Of a DNA stretch of 64,000 nt, positions 39,901-48,674 are shown piece after piece. Source of the stretch: Anaeromyxobacter paludicola (GTDB lineage: Bacteria; Myxococcota; Myxococcia; Myxococcales; Anaeromyxobacteraceae); the NCBI RefSeq assembly GCF_023169965.1, contig NZ_AP025592.1:496001-560000 (forward strand), given 5' to 3'. How positions within the stretch are numbered: position 1 is the stretch's first letter; every line of letters starts with the position of its first letter. The position numbers and the translations under genes were made by a program. A model generated the notes under the pieces. It was given only the letters and a program-made list of their open reading frames with translations. It was not told the DNA's origin and did not search any database.

Positions 39901-40335
39901 GCCGACGAGGCGCTGGACCTCGTCCACGAGCAGGGTGGGGCGGGCCGGGTCGCGGTTCTGGCCGAGCCAGGCGCCGCCGAGCGAGAGCTTCGGGAGCGTC
40001 ACCTCGACCGTGGACTTGTCCGACTGGTTCACCGCGCGCCAGCTCACCTGCTCGGCCCCCGGCGCGAGCCCGCCGGCCCGGGCGGAGAGCTCGCGCGCCA
40101 CCGCCAGGCTGTTCCGGACGCGGATCGCGATCTCCGCCTGGGAGGACTCGCAGAGGAGCCGCAGGTCGTTCGCGGTCCGCGCGAGGCTCGAGCTCGCGAG
40201 CCCGGTCACCTCCCGCTCGATCCGCCCGGCCACCAGCGCTCGCTGCACGCCGAGGACGGCCAGGAAGGCGAGGGCGAGGGCGGCGGCCGGGGCCACCCCG
40301 GCGAAGAGGATCTTGTGGCGGAGCTGGGGCTTCAT
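36982..40335 (-). CDS. Cache-domain chemoreceptor with poly-HAMP array
   Basis: An 1117-residue methyl-accepting chemotaxis protein. The N-terminal helix (about 10-30) is followed by a periplasmic Cache_3/Cache_2-type sensor of roughly 330 residues ([37 protein letters not shown]), then a second membrane helix near 365-390. About ten HAMP-like units follow, the first classical ([12 protein letters not shown]) and later ones alternating G-R-L-x-x-R-A-D and I-S-R-G-E-x-P-x-P-I forms. The signalling tip ([18 protein letters not shown]) is near residue 945. No CheR tether is present. Its array and tip are close to those of the receptor at 145-3156, pointing to duplication with exchange of sensor domains. 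Cache_3/Cache_2 sensors commonly bind organic acids; the ligand here is unknown. Confidence 0.94.
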   Translation of the reverse strand: MKPQLRHKILFAGVAPAAALALAFLAVLGVQRALVAGRIEREVTGLASSSLARTANDLRLLCESSQAEIAIRVRNSLAVARELSARAGGLAPGAEQVSWRAVNQSDKSTVEVTLPKLSLGGAWLGQNRDPARPTLLVDEVQRLVGSRATVFQRMNERGDMLRVATSVLAKDGSRAIGTFIPATEPDGKPNPVIAKVLAGQTFEGRAFVVDAWYVTAYEPLRDAAGRITGMLFVGVRQDGLESIRGAVARARIGRSGSVQVFGAKGKDRGRVLISPEPGAEGQELWDAKDANGRAWVQELVGAALSGDGGEAGGRLERFRAKDAAGVERERIAAATYFAPWDWVLVAGMDVDEATSAAQAAGSALTVAALWVLGLAALLLAAVWFFASAAARRLSRPVEEMAAAAARIAVGDVEQEVTYRSDDEVGRLADSFRSTVGYVREAARAAEAIGAGDLGATLTPRSEHDRLTRSLAGAQSALRAMVGETGALTVAAVEGRLAARADASVCAGAYAQVLQGMNRTLDALVAPLRSAAAVVDRIARGDLPAAITEDWPGEYRNLRDDLNAATASVRALVSDAEALAQAAVEGRLEVRADPAGHQGEYRKVVEGVNATLDAVTGPLAAAAAAVDAISRGEIPAPITAEYAGRFNELRDDLNRCIGAVNRLVEDAGALARAAVAGKLGTRADATRHGGDFRRIVEGVNATLDAVIGPVEVAARYVERISRGELPPPIAEELPGDFGVLKENLHRSGEALAVLLEEVNAVIAAASRGDLARRAAAERSQGAYRAVLEGVNRTVEALVAPVNEATGVLDRLARRDLTARVGGEYQGDHARLKESLNLTAEALRDALAHVASSVNQVASAAEQIAGSSQSVASGATLQAATLERATESVEAVAGKARQSTASALEAARLAEDVRREAGGGNEAVERMTGAMAQIRAAAESTSQIIKDINEIAFQTNLLALNAAVEAARAGEAGRSFAVVAEEVRSLALRSKEAAQRTEALIVESVKQAAEGESTAAEVSSRLAGIVGSVGRVGEVVAGISAAAQAQVQALDEVNRAVAEVEKVTMQNAASAEESSSAAGELSGQAAELAGMVAEFRLEGGAEAKRRRAPRALEARATPR

Positions 40336-40532
40336 CGGAAGGGGCTCTCCCGGGGGGGCAGCGAGGGTGCGCTGCTGAACAATGCAACGTCCGCGCCCGC
40401 GAAAACCCGTGTGCGCGTAGGCGTTCCTCGCACCCCGCGTCCGGGATCGCGCGACCCGGGGGTCCCGCCAGACCCCATGCCGGGACGAAGACCGCCCGGG
40501 CGTGCCCGCGAGTTCCGTGGCACATTTCGCTC

Positions 40533-42176
40533 ATGGCCCTGCACCCGCTCGCCGGCAAGCCGGCGCCCCGTGAGCTCCTGGTGGACGTCCCGCGCCTGCT
40601 CGCCGCCTACGCGGAGCACCCGGACCCCGGCGACCCCGCCCAGCAGGTGAGCTTCGGGACCTCCGGCCACCGCGGCTCCTCGCTGCGGCGGAGCTTCAAC
40701 GAGGATCACGTGCTCGCGATCGTCCAGGCCACCTGCGAGCACCGCGCGGCCCAGGGCATCGACGGGCCGCTCTTCCTCGGGCGGGACACCCACGCCCTCT
40801 CGATCCCCGCCGAGGAGAGCGCCCTCGAGGTGCTGGCGGCCAACGGCGTGGAGGTCCGGTACGCCGCGGGCGGCGAGGCGACCCCGACGCCGGTCGTCTC
40901 CCACGCCATCCTCGGCTGGAACCGCGGGCGCGACGCCGGCCGCGCCGACGGCATCGTGATCACGCCGAGCCACAACCCGCCGGAGGACGGCGGCATCAAG
41001 TACAACCCGCCCGACGGCGGGCCCGCCGACACCGCCATCACCGGCTGGATCGAGCGCCGCGCCAACGCGCTGCTCGCCGGGGGCAACCGCGAGGTGCGGC
41101 GGGTGACGCCGGCGCAGGCGCGCCGGGCCGCCCACGTGCGCCCGCACGACTTCGTGCGCGGCTACGTCGCCGACCTCGGGGCGGTGCTCGACCTCGAGGC
41201 GATCCGGGGCGCCGGGCTGAAGCTCGGGGCCGACCCGCTCGGCGGCTCGAACCTCGGCTACTGGGGCCCCATCGCCGAGACCTGGGGGCTCGACGTCGAG
41301 GTGGTGAACCCGCGGCTCGACCCGACCTTCGGCTTCATGCCGCTCGACCACGACGGCAAGATCCGCATGGACTGCTCGTCCCCCTGGGCGATGGCCAGCC
41401 TGGTCGGGATGAAGGACCGGTTCCGCCTCGCCTTCGGCAACGACGCCGACTCCGACCGGCACGGCATCGTCACGCCGGGCGCGGGCCTGCTCAACCCGAA
41501 CCACTACCTGGCCGTCGCCATCGCGTACCTCTTCCAGCACCGGCCGGGCTGGGGCGCGGCGGCGGCGGTCGGCAAGACGCTCGTCTCGTCGGGCCTCATC
41601 GATCGGGTGGCGGCGGAGCTCGGGCGCCGGGTGCTCGAGGTGCCGGTCGGGTTCAAGTGGTTCGTCCCGGGGCTGCTCGACGGCTCGCTCGGCTTCGGCG
41701 GGGAGGAGAGCGCCGGGGCCTCGTTCCTCCGGCGCGACGGCACCGCCTGGTCCACGGACAAGGACGGCATCATCATGGACCTGCTCGCGGCCGAGATCCT
41801 GGCGCGCACCGGGAAGGACCCGGGTGAGCGCTACGGCGAGCTCTCCGCGCGGCTGGGCGCGCCCCGCTACACGCGGGTGGACGCCCCCGCCACCGCTCGC
41901 CAGAAGGCGATCCTCAAGCAGCTGACGCCCGGCGCGGTGCGGGCCTCGACGCTGGCCGGCGAGCCCATCCTGGCGAAGCTCACCCGGGCGCCGGGCAACG
42001 GGGCCGAGATCGGCGGCCTCAAGGTGGTGGCCGAGAGCGGCTGGTTCGCCGCCCGGCCGAGCGGCACCGAGGAGGTCTACAAGATCTATGCAGAGAGCTT
42101 CCGGGACGAGTCGCACCTGACCCGGATCCTCGACGAGGCCCGGGCCATGGTCGGCGCCGCCTTCGAGGCCGCGTGA
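40533..42176 (+). CDS. pgm: Alpha-D-phosphoglucomutase
   Basis: A 547-residue phosphohexomutase interconverting glucose 1- and 6-phosphate. The early loop [10 protein letters not shown] near residue 32 is typical of the long bacterial Pgm branch. The active Ser lies in [12 protein letters not shown] near residue 145. The metal-binding loop is N-D-A-D-S-D-R-H near 305, the sugar-binding loop G-G-E-E-S-A-G near 389, and the phosphate-binding loop R-P-S-G-T-E near 507. All four blocks are intact. The ATG at 40533 opens the conserved N-terminus (H-P-L-A-G-K-P-A). It is divergent from the Cache chemoreceptor, with 197 bp between the starts. It links glycogen and surface-sugar synthesis to central metabolism. 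Confidence 0.96.
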   Translation: MALHPLAGKPAPRELLVDVPRLLAAYAEHPDPGDPAQQVSFGTSGHRGSSLRRSFNEDHVLAIVQATCEHRAAQGIDGPLFLGRDTHALSIPAEESALEVLAANGVEVRYAAGGEATPTPVVSHAILGWNRGRDAGRADGIVITPSHNPPEDGGIKYNPPDGGPADTAITGWIERRANALLAGGNREVRRVTPAQARRAAHVRPHDFVRGYVADLGAVLDLEAIRGAGLKLGADPLGGSNLGYWGPIAETWGLDVEVVNPRLDPTFGFMPLDHDGKIRMDCSSPWAMASLVGMKDRFRLAFGNDADSDRHGIVTPGAGLLNPNHYLAVAIAYLFQHRPGWGAAAAVGKTLVSSGLIDRVAAELGRRVLEVPVGFKWFVPGLLDGSLGFGGEESAGASFLRRDGTAWSTDKDGIIMDLLAAEILARTGKDPGERYGELSARLGAPRYTRVDAPATARQKAILKQLTPGAVRASTLAGEPILAKLTRAPGNGAEIGGLKVVAESGWFAARPSGTEEVYKIYAESFRDESHLTRILDEARAMVGAAFEAA

Positions 42177-42387
42177 GGCGAAGCGGGCGGCCGGCGCCAT
42201 CCGGCGGGAACCTGGAAAGGCCGTTGCTCGTCGAACGTTTGGAGCCCCGGAGGGCCGGGACGTTGCTTCCGATCGCGCTCTGGGAGAGAATTCGCCGGAC
42301 GTGAACCTCGGCGCTGGCCCGAGGATTGCTCGTGAGGACGAGACCCGTTCCGGGGGGAACAGGCTGGAAAGGCGTCACCCGGACCGC

Positions 42388-42930
42388 ATGAGTCACACCT
42401 CCCTCCTCCGCCCCTCCTGGCCCGCCCTGCTGCAGCGCCTGCTCGCGGCCGCGGCGGTCCTGCTCGCCCTCGGAGGCTGCCACCGGCAGGCCGTGACCTA
42501 CGCCAAGAGCGAGGCGGGCGTCGCCGCGCCCCGGCCGTTCGCCGTCTTCGAGGGCCCCTCGGGCCGGAGCAGCCGGGTGGACCTGGAGGTGGCGCGGACG
42601 CTCGAGGAGCGGAACCGCGGCCTCATGTTCCGCGAGCGGCTCGACGCGAACGCCGGGATGCTCTTCGTCTTCGAGAGCGAGGACCAGCACTCCTTCTGGA
42701 TGAAGAACACCTACATCCCGCTCGACCTCGTCTTCATCGACGAGATGGGCGAGATCACCGGCGTCGTCGAGGAGGCCGAGCCCCACTCGCTCGCGCCGAT
42801 GAGCGGCGGGCCGAGCCGCTACGTCATCGAGGTGAACGGCGGCTGGTGCGAGGCGCACGGCGTCCGCACCGGCGACCGCGTCCGGCTCGAGAACCTGCCG
42901 CCCGTCCCCGCCGGCGCCGAGGAGGAGTGA
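42388..42930 (+). CDS. DUF192-family lipoprotein
   Basis: A 180-residue protein with a lipoprotein signal: a hydrophobic core (L-L-A-A-A-A-V-L-L-A-L) ending in the lipobox L-G-G-C at about residue 31. The rest is one DUF192 domain with R-T-L-E-E-R-N-R-G-L-M-F-R, M-L-F-V-F-E-S, the hallmark S-F-W-M-K-N-T-Y-I-P-L-D-L-V-F-I and a C-terminal G-D-R-V-R-L. The function of DUF192 is not established. The ATG at 42388 is preferred because the signal peptide begins there; an in-frame GTG at 42301 would add a charged extension. The ~210 bp between pgm and this start hold no gene, only a repeated CTGGAAAGGC at each end. A small membrane protein follows 10 bp later. Confidence 0.85.
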   Translation: MSHTSLLRPSWPALLQRLLAAAAVLLALGGCHRQAVTYAKSEAGVAAPRPFAVFEGPSGRSSRVDLEVARTLEERNRGLMFRERLDANAGMLFVFESEDQHSFWMKNTYIPLDLVFIDEMGEITGVVEEAEPHSLAPMSGGPSRYVIEVNGGWCEAHGVRTGDRVRLENLPPVPAGAEEE

Positions 42931-42940
42931 CGGCGCGGCC

Positions 42941-43243
42941 GTGACGTGGCTCCGCTACATGTCGCTCGTGGCGCTGGTCCTGGCGCCCGTGGTCACCTGG
43001 CCGGCGCCTGCCGGGGTGGGCGGGGCGCTCCGTCGCTGGGCGCTCCGGCTCGGGATCTGGGCCGGCGCCAGCCTCTCGCTCTGGTTCGTGGTGGCGCCCT
43101 GGTGCCGCGAGCTCCTGGCGACGGGCCGCTCGAGCGATCGCTTCGGCGCGCCCATCCCGCTCGCGCTGGCGCTGGCGGTCGGGCTCGCAGGCATGCGGGC
43201 GTGGGCCGCCGGAAGACCCGCGGCTCCCGTCGAGCGGCGCTGA
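42941..43243 (+). CDS. Small membrane protein, unknown function
   Basis: A 100-residue protein with three predicted membrane segments: residues 7-22 (S-L-V-A-L-V-L-A-P-V-V-T-W), 36-55 (I-W-A-G-A-S-L-S-L-W-F-V-V-A-P-W) and 72-88 (P-L-A-L-A-L-A-V-G-L-A-G). The start is a GTG 10 bp after the DUF192 lipoprotein stop, so the two are probably cotranscribed. I recognise no family. Coding potential is supported by the close spacing and the orderly hydrophobic pattern, but it remains a hypothetical gene. Confidence 0.6.
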   Translation: MTWLRYMSLVALVLAPVVTWPAPAGVGGALRRWALRLGIWAGASLSLWFVVAPWCRELLATGRSSDRFGAPIPLALALAVGLAGMRAWAAGRPAAPVERR

Positions 43244-43252
43244 GGCGCGGGG

Positions 43253-43408
43253 CTATCCCGGGCCGCGCTCCGGCTCCTTCTGCGCGCTCGACTCCGGCTG
43301 CGACCAGCCCTCCTCCTCGCGCTCCTCGATGTCGGGCGCGACGACCTTGCCCTTCGGCTCCTCGGGCTGCGGCGGCGGCTGGCGGCGGGGCGTCTCCTTC
43401 GGATCCAT
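43253..43408 (-). CDS. Small charged hypothetical protein (51 aa)
   Basis: The minus strand encodes a 51-residue, Pro/Glu/Lys-rich protein beginning M-D-P-K-E-T-P-R-R-Q-P-P-P and containing D-I-E-E-R-E-E-E-G-W. A near-ideal ribosome-binding sequence, AGGAGGAGCCAC, directly precedes the ATG, which is the main reason to call it. The composition suggests a disordered cytoplasmic protein. No family is recognised. It is convergent with the small membrane protein gene, its stop lying 9 bp beyond that gene. Confidence 0.55.
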   Translation of the reverse strand: MDPKETPRRQPPPQPEEPKGKVVAPDIEEREEEGWSQPESSAQKEPERGPG

Positions 43409-43528
43409 GTGGCTCCTCCTGGCTGGAGCCAAAGCTGGGGTGACCCCGGCGGTGGGACAACGGCGCCGGTGACCGACCGGGCGGGCTGACGTACACTCGC
43501 CCGCCGCACCACACCAGGAGCCGACACC

Positions 43529-44038
43529 ATGCGCCTCGCCCCCCGCGCCGTCCTCGCCGCCGCCGCACTCTCGCTCTCCGCCGTCCCCGCCGCCGCCCGC
43601 GCCAGCGTCACGCTCGAGGCCTCGGTGGGGAAGGGCTGGAAGGTGTCTCCGGGCTCGGAGGTCACGCCCACCAACCTGATGCTCACGCCGGGCCTGGGGA
43701 TCCTCGGCGACGTGGTCCAGGCGCAGCTCGGGCTCGTCGCCAACCTCAGCGACGTGCAGCGCTCGAGCTACCAGGCGCCCAGCTTCGACCTCGAGCTGCG
43801 CCCGATGCTCAAGATCGCGCCGCCGCTCGTGCCGGTCTACGGCAAGGCGATCCTGGCGGTCACCAACCTCACCGGCAGCGCCGGCCCGACGCGCGTCGCG
43901 TACGGCGCGGCGGCCGGGGTCGAGCTGAAGCTCCCGGTCGTCGGGCTCTTCCTCGAGGCCGGGGCGCTGCCCCGCAGCGTGGACGGCACCTTCGTCTGGG
44001 TGGTCGAGGGCCGGGCCGGCGCCTCGCTGTCGTTCTAG
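43529..44038 (+). CDS. Exported beta-barrel-like protein, unknown
   Basis: A 169-residue protein with a clear signal peptide (residues 1-25: R-L-A-P-R then a long Ala/Leu/Val core, cleavage near A-R-A-S). The mature part, about 144 residues, alternates hydrophobic and polar residues in short strands (L-G-L-V-A-N-L-S-D-V, F-D-L-E-L-R-P-M-L-K-I, V-P-V-Y-G-K-A-I-L-A-V) and ends G-A-S-L-S-F, a C-terminal Phe as in outer-membrane barrels. It is probably a small (about 8-strand) outer-membrane or periplasmic protein. CAGGAG precedes the ATG. It overlaps the convergent glutaredoxin gene by 4 bp. No family is recognised. Confidence 0.7.
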   Translation: MRLAPRAVLAAAALSLSAVPAAARASVTLEASVGKGWKVSPGSEVTPTNLMLTPGLGILGDVVQAQLGLVANLSDVQRSSYQAPSFDLELRPMLKIAPPLVPVYGKAILAVTNLTGSAGPTRVAYGAAAGVELKLPVVGLFLEAGALPRSVDGTFVWVVEGRAGASLSF

Positions 44039-44328
44039 GCCGGCTTCGAGCCGGGCAGGACCGGCGGGCTCGCCTCACCCCGCAGGATGGGGTCGAGGCG
44101 GCCCGCCTTGTCGAGGGCGTCGATGTCGCTGAAGCCGCCGAGGGGCTTCCCGGCGGCGAAGATCTGGGGCACCGTCCGCTGGCCGGTCACCTCGACCAGC
44201 CAGAGCCGCTTCGCGTCGTCGTCCTCGACGTCCACCTCCGCGTAGCGGACGCCCTTCTTGTCGAGCAGCCGCTTCGCCGAGGTGCAGTAGGGACAGACCT
44301 TCTTCGTGTAGATCTCCACGTCGACCAT
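44035..44328 (-). CDS. Glutaredoxin (GrxC-like)
   Basis: A 97-residue thiol-disulfide oxidoreductase with the classical active site K-V-C-P-Y-C-T-S-A at residues 10-18. The cis-Pro segment T-V-P-Q-I-F (about 53) and the glutathione-binding G-G-F-S-D-I-D-A-L (about 64) complete the fold. It uses glutathione or another low-molecular-weight thiol to reduce disulfides in the cytoplasm. The C-terminal tail S-P-P-V-L-P-G-S-K-P-A extends slightly beyond the fold. It is a single gene between the exported protein and the five-heme cytochrome gene. Confidence 0.94.
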   Translation of the reverse strand: MVDVEIYTKKVCPYCTSAKRLLDKKGVRYAEVDVEDDDAKRLWLVEVTGQRTVPQIFAAGKPLGGFSDIDALDKAGRLDPILRGEASPPVLPGSKPA

Positions 44329-44412
44329 GGCGGGATCCTAACCGGGGAGGGGCGCGCGCGCCGCTCGGGATGGAGCGAGGGCCGTGCCGCGCGGCGCTCG
44401 CCGCGGGCGGGA

Positions 44413-44430
44413 CGGGGCTGATCGGCCCCG
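44413..44430 (-). terminator. Hairpin ending the cytochrome operon
   Basis: CGGGGC (44413-44418) and GCCCCG (44425-44430) form a perfect 6-bp stem around TGATCG, immediately after the stop codon of the five-heme cytochrome (44431-44433), the last gene of the minus-strand operon. No T-run follows. Confidence 0.45.
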
Positions 44431-45567
44431 CTAGCGCGGGTCCTCGGTGAGCGAGTTCGAGTCGGCGTTGTGCACGCCGTGGCAGGTGGTGCAGCGGACC
44501 TGGTTGCTCGAGTCGAACATCAGCTTGTTGGTGGCGAGCGGGTCGGCGCCGCCACTCCCCTGGACCGCGCCGTTCACGTCGAGCGGCTGCGGCACGCCGC
44601 CGGTGGCGCGGTCGTAGCTCTGCGCCAGGGTGACCCCGGGGCCGGTGGGGTGGCTGTAGGTGATGCCCGACGAGGTGTCGCAGGAGTCGCCGCCGCCGGT
44701 GGTGGCGCCGGAGCTGCCCTGGACGCACGCGGCGGTCTGCACGCGGTCCCGGTGGCAGTCCTCGCAGAGCGCGCTGTTGAGGTTCGAGGTGCGCAGGAAG
44801 GAATTAGAGACGGTGAACATCTTCCACTGGTCGCCGGCGACGAAGGACCCGGCGAACGTGACCGTGACGGTCGGGCCGGTGGCGTCGCTGTCGAGCGTCA
44901 CCGGGCTCGCCGTGCTGGCCGCGGCGGTCCAGGAGACGCCGTTGTCGTAGGAGGCGACGTAGGTGGCCGTGCCGGTGGCGCCGCCCGCGGAGATCCGGAT
45001 GATGTAGGCGCGGGGGCGCGCGCCGCTGCGCGCGGCGGTCGCCGCCACCACCGAGGTGAGCGTGAGGGTCCCGGTGCCGGTCCCGGCGGTCCGGGTCAGG
45101 AGGGAGCCCGCCTGGAGCTTCGCGTCGGGCGAGAAGACGTGCTGCGTCGCGCCGAGGGCGTTGGTGGTCGAGCCGTCGTGCTGGTCGTGACAGGTGGAGC
45201 AGGTGACGACCCCGCCCTGATCGAGCGCCGCGGCGAGCGCGGCGTTGTTCGGCGGCTTGGCGCCGTGGAGCGGGTTGGTCGCCGGGGAGTCCCAGCGGTG
45301 CGAGTGGCCGCCCGCGCCGGGGACCGCCTCGTTCTGGGCCGTCCAGGGGAAGTTGCGCCAGGTGCCCACGCCCGTCTGGCTGTGGCAGCTGAAGCAGAGG
45401 TTGGAGTTGCCGTACTGCGAGGTCAGCGCGCCGCCCTGGGCGCTGTGCGCGATGTGACAGCTCGTGCAGGTGGTCTGCGTCGAGGCGTCGTGGGGCGCGT
45501 CGAGCGCGACGGCGGTCGCGGCGAGGAGGAGGGTGGCGGTTCCGGCGAGCAGCGGGCGGCGCGTCAT
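44431..45567 (-). CDS. Exported five-heme c-type cytochrome with inserted beta domain
   Basis: A 378-residue secreted cytochrome with a signal peptide (residues 1-21: M-T-R-R-P-L-L then a Leu/Ala core). Five CXXCH haem sites are C-T-S-C-H (~34), C-F-S-C-H (~57), C-S-T-C-H (~122), C-E-D-C-H (~270) and C-T-T-C-H (~357). Between sites 3 and 4 lies a gap of ~145 residues with a beta-rich region (T-G-T-L-T-L-T-S, Y-V-A-S-Y-D-N-G-V-S-W-T, F-V-A-G-D-Q-W-K-M-F) resembling the sandwich inserts in the large cytochrome of this locus. Motifs such as P-H-D-A-S, H-S-A-Q-G and S-H-P-T-G-P-G are typical of multiheme cytochromes with His-rich distal ligation. Its ATG overlaps the preceding surface-protein stop by 4 bp. 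It probably relays electrons in the periplasm or at the cell surface. Confidence 0.9.
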   Translation of the reverse strand: MTRRPLLAGTATLLLAATAVALDAPHDASTQTTCTSCHIAHSAQGGALTSQYGNSNLCFSCHSQTGVGTWRNFPWTAQNEAVPGAGGHSHRWDSPATNPLHGAKPPNNAALAAALDQGGVVTCSTCHDQHDGSTTNALGATQHVFSPDAKLQAGSLLTRTAGTGTGTLTLTSVVAATAARSGARPRAYIIRISAGGATGTATYVASYDNGVSWTAAASTASPVTLDSDATGPTVTVTFAGSFVAGDQWKMFTVSNSFLRTSNLNSALCEDCHRDRVQTAACVQGSSGATTGGGDSCDTSSGITYSHPTGPGVTLAQSYDRATGGVPQPLDVNGAVQGSGGADPLATNKLMFDSSNQVRCTTCHGVHNADSNSLTEDPR

Positions 45568-48500
45568 GGCGCACTCCCTTGAGTGGCGAGGACGGTGACG
45601 GTCACGGCCGCGGGCGCGCTCCGGAGGCGCCCGTCGTCCACCTCGAGCTCGAACCCGTAGCGGCCGGGCCGGAGGGGGCGGAAGGAGGGGGTGGCCGACG
45701 TCGGGTCGTCGAGGAGGACCCACGGGCCGCTGGTCTGCGTCCAGCGGTAGCGCAGGAAGTGGCGGTCGGGGTCGTAGCTCCCCGTGCCGTCGAGCGAGAG
45801 CGAGGTGCCGGCGAGCGCCGGCGCCGGCCCCGCGGCCGCCGCGACCGGGAGCCCCTGCCCGGCGGCCGCGCTGGTCGCCCGCAGGGCCACGCGGGCCGGC
45901 AGCCCGGGCACGCCGCCCTCGGAGACGGTCAGCTCGAAGACGTACGCGCCGGGAGAGAAGGGCACCACCGTGGCGACCGCGCGGTCGGCGTCGGTGAGCC
46001 CGGCGGCCGGGCCGGAGACCTGCCGCCAGGCGTAGGTGAGGCCGTTCCCGGCGGCGCCGGTGCTCGACGCGCCGTCGAGCGTCACGGGCTCGCCCGCGGT
46101 GGCGGTGCCCGTGACCGGCGCGATGGCGGCCTGGGCCAGCGCTCCGCCCGGACCGGCGTAGACGTCCACCCGGGCCGGCGGCGAGCGGAGCGGGCCGGCG
46201 ACCAGGGTCAGCTGGAAGGCGTAGGCGCCGGACAGCGTCGGGGTGAAGGTCGGCGACGGACCGTCGGCCCCGGAGAGCACGACCGGCGTGCCCGCCACCT
46301 GGACCCACTGGTAGGTCACGGCGCCGGGGACGAAGCTGGCCGAGGCGTCGAGCGTGACCGGCGCGCCGACGGCGGCGGTCACCGGGCTCACCACCGAGGC
46401 GGTGGGGCTCTCGCCGGCGGCGCCGAGGACGAGGAGCGGCGCCTCGGCGGTGGCGCGCGCGCCGGCCGGATCGGTGGCCGCGAGCTGGAAGGCGAAGAAG
46501 CCGGGCTGCGCGAGCTTCACCGAGAGGGTGGCGCCGGCGGCCGCGCCCATCAGCGGGGCGCCGGAGGACTGATCCCAGGCGAAGCCGAGCGCGTCGCCGT
46601 TGGCGTCGCTGGAGAGCCGGCCGTCGAGGGTGGCGCGGCTCCCGGCCCGGAGCACGGCCACGCGGCCGGCGTCCGCGCGGGGCGGCACGTTGCGAATGCT
46701 GGCCTCCAGCACCGCCGGGGCGCTCGTCGCGGTCCCGCAGGTGGCGACGCCCTGGAACTGGTAGCGGGCGGTGGCGCGCCCCACGAACGAGGGCGAGAGG
46801 GTGTCGGCGCCGCGCAGCGTCACGGCCGGTCCGAGCCGCTGCTTCCAGCTCACCTTGCAGCTCGCCGAGCCCGAGCGGACGGAGGCGGCGAAGCGCACCA
46901 GGCCGGGGTCGCTCACCTTCGCCGGCGGCACGATGAGCGCCGGCCTGGTGTCGGCGGGGGTGCTCTGCGGGGCGTACGGACCGTCGGCGAGCCGCGGGTT
47001 GGTCCCGAGCTTGTACTCCGCCAGGTTGGTGAGCCCGTCGCCGTCGAGGTCCATGAGCGCGTCGCCCGCCCAGTTCGGGTTGAGCCCGTTCTTGAGCTCC
47101 CACCAGTCGGGCATGCCGTCGCAGTCGGAGTCGCCCGGGCAGGCCGGGAGGGGGTGGGCGGCGCCGTACCGCTCGAGCGTGCCGGCGCCCTGGTTCAGGA
47201 CGACGACGTCCTGGTTCGGCAGGAGGGCCACGTCGGAGGGCTGCTGCAGCTGCCCGGCCTGCGTCCCGAACTGCCCCAGGGTGGCGACGAACGCGCCGTT
47301 CGAGCTCACCACCTGCACCTTGCCCTGGAAGATGTCGGCCAGGTACAGGAGCCCGTTGGCGTCGGTGGCGATGCCGCCGACCCGCGTGACCTGCCCCGGG
47401 CCGCTGCCGAAGCCGACCGTGCTCAGGAGGTAGGTGCCCGAGAGCGAGAAGGCGTGCGCCACCGGGCCGAGCTCGTTCGAGGACTGCGCCACCCAGAGGA
47501 CGCCGCGGGGACCGTCCACGGCGAGCGCCACCGGGCTCAGGAGCGGATTCGCCCCGGCCTGCGTCAGCGCGAGCGCGACCGTCCCGTTGGCGCGGAAGGC
47601 GCGGACGCGGTTCATGCTCCGCTCGGCGGCCCAGAGCAGGGCGCTGGCGGGGTCGTAGGCGAGGGCCACGGCGATCCCGCTCAGCAGCTGGGTCCGGATG
47701 ACGCGGCCGCTCGCCGGGTCGATGGCCAGCAGCTTGGAGTCGTCGGTGGAGACCATCAGCTGGTCGTTCGCGTAGGCCACGGCGACCGGACGTCCGGGCA
47801 GGGCGTAGTTGCCCATGAGGCGCCCGTCGCGCGTGACCGCGAAGAGCTGCTTCGTCATGCCGTCCACGACGTAGAGGTCGCCGCTGGGCGCCACCGCGAC
47901 GCGCTGGGGGGCGCCGAAGGTGGACTCGAGGTGACCCTCGTAGATCGCGAGCACCACCGGCAGCGAGAAGGTGCTCGAGACGGTGACGCCGGCGGCGTTC
48001 GTCACGGTGACGGTGACGCCGTAGCCGCCGGGCGCCGTGGGCGCGGTCCAGGTCGCGGTGGCGCCGCTCGCCAGCAGGGTGCCGCCGGTCGAGGTCCACG
48101 CGTAGGAGAGCGAGCCGCCGCTCGGGTCGTGGGCCTGGATGGCGAGCGTGACCTTGGTGCCCGGCAGCACCTCGCCGGCGGGGCCGGAGACCTCGTCCAC
48201 CACGGGAGGCGGCGCGGTGACGACCGTCGTGACCGTCACGGTCATCGGGACGAGGGCCCAGGCGTTGCCGCCGTACAGGCCGACGTCGTCGTCGATGGCG
48301 TCGCAGGTGATGGTGTAGCTGCCGGGGGCCGGGGTGGACCAGACGATCGTCGCGGAGGCGGAGGTCGCGGGGGTGACGTCCACGGTGGCGACGGTCCCGC
48401 CGCCGGGCAGCGTCCCGCCCGACACCGTGAACTTGAACTGGCGGACGTTGCCGCCGTCCACCTCGTGGGCCGAGCACTGGACGTTGACCGAGCCGTTGGC

Positions 48501-48671
48501 GGGGACCGGGTTCGCCGCCACCTGCACCCCGTCGATCGTCGGGCCGGTGTTGCGCTTCTGCAGCGCCGCGGCTCGGCCGGGGAACGCAACCGCGAAGACG
48601 GCCAGGATCAGGAAAGCGCGAACAGGGGCACGGGGGCTCACGGTGGATGCCATATGCAAATGATCGGCCAT
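45564..48671 (-). CDS. Secreted NHL/TSP3/PKD-repeat surface protein
   Basis: A ~1035-residue exported protein. The signal peptide core is F-L-I-L-A-V-F-A-V-A-F, ending A-A-A near residue 37. It has PKD/Ig-like repeats in residues ~45-210 and six or so NHL beta-propeller repeats in ~215-465 (L-Y-V-V-D-G, L-L-A-I-D, L-Y-L-A-D, D-V-V-V-L-N). A calcium-binding TSP3/EF-like stretch follows near 485-525 (D-S-D-C-D-G-M-P-D-W-W-E, D-L-D-G-D-G-L-T-N). Then come about five PKD-type repeats up to the C-terminus (L-D-G-x-x-S, Y-x-W-x-Q-x-x-G, G-x-Y-x-F-x-L). It has no haem motif. The start is uncertain: ATG at 48671, ATG at 48653, or TTG at 48674. It probably acts as a surface scaffold or adhesin for the cytochromes, since it is translationally coupled (4-bp overlap) to the five-heme gene. 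Confidence 0.85.
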   Translation of the reverse strand: MADHLHMASTVSPRAPVRAFLILAVFAVAFPGRAAALQKRNTGPTIDGVQVAANPVPANGSVNVQCSAHEVDGGNVRQFKFTVSGGTLPGGGTVATVDVTPATSASATIVWSTPAPGSYTITCDAIDDDVGLYGGNAWALVPMTVTVTTVVTAPPPVVDEVSGPAGEVLPGTKVTLAIQAHDPSGGSLSYAWTSTGGTLLASGATATWTAPTAPGGYGVTVTVTNAAGVTVSSTFSLPVVLAIYEGHLESTFGAPQRVAVAPSGDLYVVDGMTKQLFAVTRDGRLMGNYALPGRPVAVAYANDQLMVSTDDSKLLAIDPASGRVIRTQLLSGIAVALAYDPASALLWAAERSMNRVRAFRANGTVALALTQAGANPLLSPVALAVDGPRGVLWVAQSSNELGPVAHAFSLSGTYLLSTVGFGSGPGQVTRVGGIATDANGLLYLADIFQGKVQVVSSNGAFVATLGQFGTQAGQLQQPSDVALLPNQDVVVLNQGAGTLERYGAAHPLPACPGDSDCDGMPDWWELKNGLNPNWAGDALMDLDGDGLTNLAEYKLGTNPRLADGPYAPQSTPADTRPALIVPPAKVSDPGLVRFAASVRSGSASCKVSWKQRLGPAVTLRGADTLSPSFVGRATARYQFQGVATCGTATSAPAVLEASIRNVPPRADAGRVAVLRAGSRATLDGRLSSDANGDALGFAWDQSSGAPLMGAAAGATLSVKLAQPGFFAFQLAATDPAGARATAEAPLLVLGAAGESPTASVVSPVTAAVGAPVTLDASASFVPGAVTYQWVQVAGTPVVLSGADGPSPTFTPTLSGAYAFQLTLVAGPLRSPPARVDVYAGPGGALAQAAIAPVTGTATAGEPVTLDGASSTGAAGNGLTYAWRQVSGPAAGLTDADRAVATVVPFSPGAYVFELTVSEGGVPGLPARVALRATSAAAGQGLPVAAAAGPAPALAGTSLSLDGTGSYDPDRHFLRYRWTQTSGPWVLLDDPTSATPSFRPLRPGRYGFELEVDDGRLRSAPAAVTVTVLATQGSAP

Positions 48672-48674
48672 CAA

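Noticed and set aside
40518-40530. Sigma-54 promoter upstream of pgm (TGGCACATTTCGC)
   Set aside because: GG-to-GC spacing is 8 bp instead of 10, and it would lie only a few bases from the start codon.
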